A stretch of DNA of 16,020 bases. Source: Planctomycetia bacterium (GTDB lineage: Bacteria; Planctomycetota; Planctomycetia; Pirellulales; UBA1268). The notes under the pieces are model-generated. The model searched no databases. It saw only the letters and a program-made list of their open reading frames with translations, and had not been told where the DNA came from. Each line of letters begins with the position of its first letter. Position 1 is the stretch's first letter. The stretch is taken from contig RGBY01000028.1 in assembly GCA_009919445.1 (NCBI GenBank), positions 1-16,020 on the forward strand. Direction: 5' to 3'. Positions 14,824 through 16,020 of this stretch are shown in pieces. Made by a program: the position numbers and the translations under genes.

Positions 14824-16020
14824 TCAGCTGCGCGCGTGGGTGACGGCGGCAGCAGGGGCATGGCCCGAGGTGCCAGTCGAATCAGCTACCTGCAGGGCTC
14901 GCGACCGGTAGAGGAAGTCGATGATGTTGCCTTCGTGTGGCTGCAGCCAATCCAGTTTGATGGTCGGCAGCGGCCCCAGATTCAGACGGTCGATGTGGGG
15001 TGCGTCAATCAGTTGTCGGCGGAAGCTTTCATCAGCGGTCAGCGCCGTGGCCACCAGCGTTGGGCCAATTCGCCCAAGCATGTCTGCCTGCGGGCAGCGG
15101 ACGACACTGGCAAAGGGAAACATGTACTCAGCTCGGCTGATCTCGGGGTCAGGCGAATCGCAGTGGGCAATCACTGGTCGCAGCCAGCCGCACCGCTCAC
15201 CCTCGACAAACCGTGGGCCCTGACCAGCTGTGGCGTGACGGACACCTGGTTTGTCGAGCAGGCCTTCGATCTGCTCCCAGATCGCCTTGGCTGCACCGGG
15301 CACCGTAAACGCTGCCAGGGTGGCCTCTGGATCATCCGGCGGTTTGACCTCTTGCGGGCCCAGCCGCTCGGCCAAGGCGGTGGCGATCTCGTTGGTGTGT
15401 CGACTGGCATAGATGGCCGAGCAATTGATGCAGCCGCGACCACTGTTAGCAGCAATGCTTTCGACCATGACGTCGAGATAGTCCTCCCACTGGTCGACGC
15501 AGTCGTCACCAATGAGGATTTTCGAGAACCCAGGCCCATGGACCTGCACGGCCGGATTCCCCCGGTATTGCTCGACCGTCTTGGCCGATCCGAAAATCAT
15601 GCTGCGACCACAGCCAGCCAGGATCGCTGCGCCGACGTCGGTTGCCCCCGGATAGAGGCCGATTGCCTCTGCCGGAATGCCCGCCTCGATCATGGCGGCA
15701 GCCATTCGGTAGGGAGTCCAAGGCTCCTGGCCACCTGGCTTGAGCAACAGGCCGACACCGAGGGCGATTACCGGAAGCCAGAGGGTGTGAACGCCGGGTG
15801 AGTTACTGGGGAGAACCAGTCCGAGCACCGGTGACTGAGCCTGATAGCTGACGACGACATTGCGGTGTTCGGTGCCGTAGCCGCGCCAGAGGATTTCCGG
15901 CGGCAGCCCTCGGGAGAGGGCATCGAGCATCCGGTCCATGTTCGAGAGCACGAAGAGATTTTTCTTCATGTTGGCCCGACAGAGTGTCTCGGGCAGGCCA
16001 GTCGTGGCCGACTGCTGATG
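14824..16020 (-). CDS. Aldehyde dehydrogenase-superfamily protein, partial (5' end outside window)
   Basis: 398 codons are visible and the frame stays open to the right edge. An internal Met at 15969 is unlikely to be the start, because the upstream codons (TTGLPETLCRAN) look like ALDH sequence and a normal ALDH has another 60-100 residues there. Numbered from that Met: LVLPSNSPGVH (51-61, with the oxyanion Asn56), LLLKPG (74-79, cofactor Lys77), FGSAKT (126-131) and NSGRGC (175-180, with the expected catalytic Cys180; a second Cys183 follows). Where classical ALDHs have ELGGK with the general-base Glu, this protein reads VHGPGFSK (143-150) and lacks the Glu. Loss of that Glu is typical of CoA-acylating members, so acyl-CoA formation or reduction is possible. 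It is first in the visible operon with the iron-type alcohol dehydrogenase. Substrate unknown. Confidence 0.85.
   Translation of the reverse strand, partial: HQQSATTGLPETLCRANMKKNLFVLSNMDRMLDALSRGLPPEILWRGYGTEHRNVVVSYQAQSPVLGLVLPSNSPGVHTLWLPVIALGVGLLLKPGGQEPWTPYRMAAAMIEAGIPAEAIGLYPGATDVGAAILAGCGRSMIFGSAKTVEQYRGNPAVQVHGPGFSKILIGDDCVDQWEDYLDVMVESIAANSGRGCINCSAIYASRHTNEIATALAERLGPQEVKPPDDPEATLAAFTVPGAAKAIWEQIEGLLDKPGVRHATAGQGPRFVEGERCGWLRPVIAHCDSPDPEISRAEYMFPFASVVRCPQADMLGRIGPTLVATALTADESFRRQLIDAPHIDRLNLGPLPTIKLDWLQPHEGNIIDFLYRSRALQVADSTGTSGHAPAAAVTHARS

Noticed and set aside
14626..15801. Open frame of 391 codons on the plus strand
   Set aside because: It lies antisense across the ALDH and the start of the ADH, both of which have clear family motifs. 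The plus-strand product has none.

Overview
The window looks like a piece of a planctomycete (Pirellulales-like) chromosome. It is GC-rich, and it pairs Gram-negative envelope genes (a Kdo transferase) with traits common in that phylum: a very long SecA with insertions, a secreted formylglycine sulfatase, a PQQ-like beta-propeller protein, GTG starts and several genes without a clear Shine-Dalgarno site. The lineage is inferred from protein character alone. No tRNA, rRNA, CRISPR array, insertion sequence or phage gene was seen.

Layout. Positions 1-5084, minus strand: secA, waaA and the first codons of metK. secA and waaA are 3 nt apart, and metK follows after 72 nt. Positions 5085-5388 are a divergent control region between secA and the sulfatase. 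Positions 5389-7721, plus strand: an iduronate-2-sulfatase-like exported sulfatase, then a PhnP-like metallo-beta-lactamase-fold phosphodiesterase. Positions 7732-8670, minus: a nucleoside hydrolase, convergent with the phosphodiesterase. Positions 8810-9862, plus: a stand-alone trpD. Positions 9914-16020, minus: six genes in one direction. In transcription order they are a partial aldehyde dehydrogenase, an iron-type alcohol dehydrogenase, an exported beta-propeller protein, yjbQ, a DksA/TraR zinc-finger protein and an HtrA-type protease.

How the genes fit together. The left block is envelope and housekeeping: protein export, lipid A-Kdo synthesis and S-adenosylmethionine synthesis. The centre holds single-gene catabolic or biosynthetic enzymes. 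The right block starts with a tight module (ALDH, 35 nt, ADH, 4-nt overlap, propeller protein) that probably interconverts an unidentified alcohol, aldehyde and acid or acyl-CoA. It then runs into stress and regulatory genes that seem to have their own promoters.

Most of the window is recognisable core genome. The least explained part is the ALDH/ADH/propeller module: both dehydrogenases depart from textbook motifs and the substrate cannot be read from sequence. SecA is also notable for two large insertions relative to the E. coli protein. I did not find a clear previously undescribed system.
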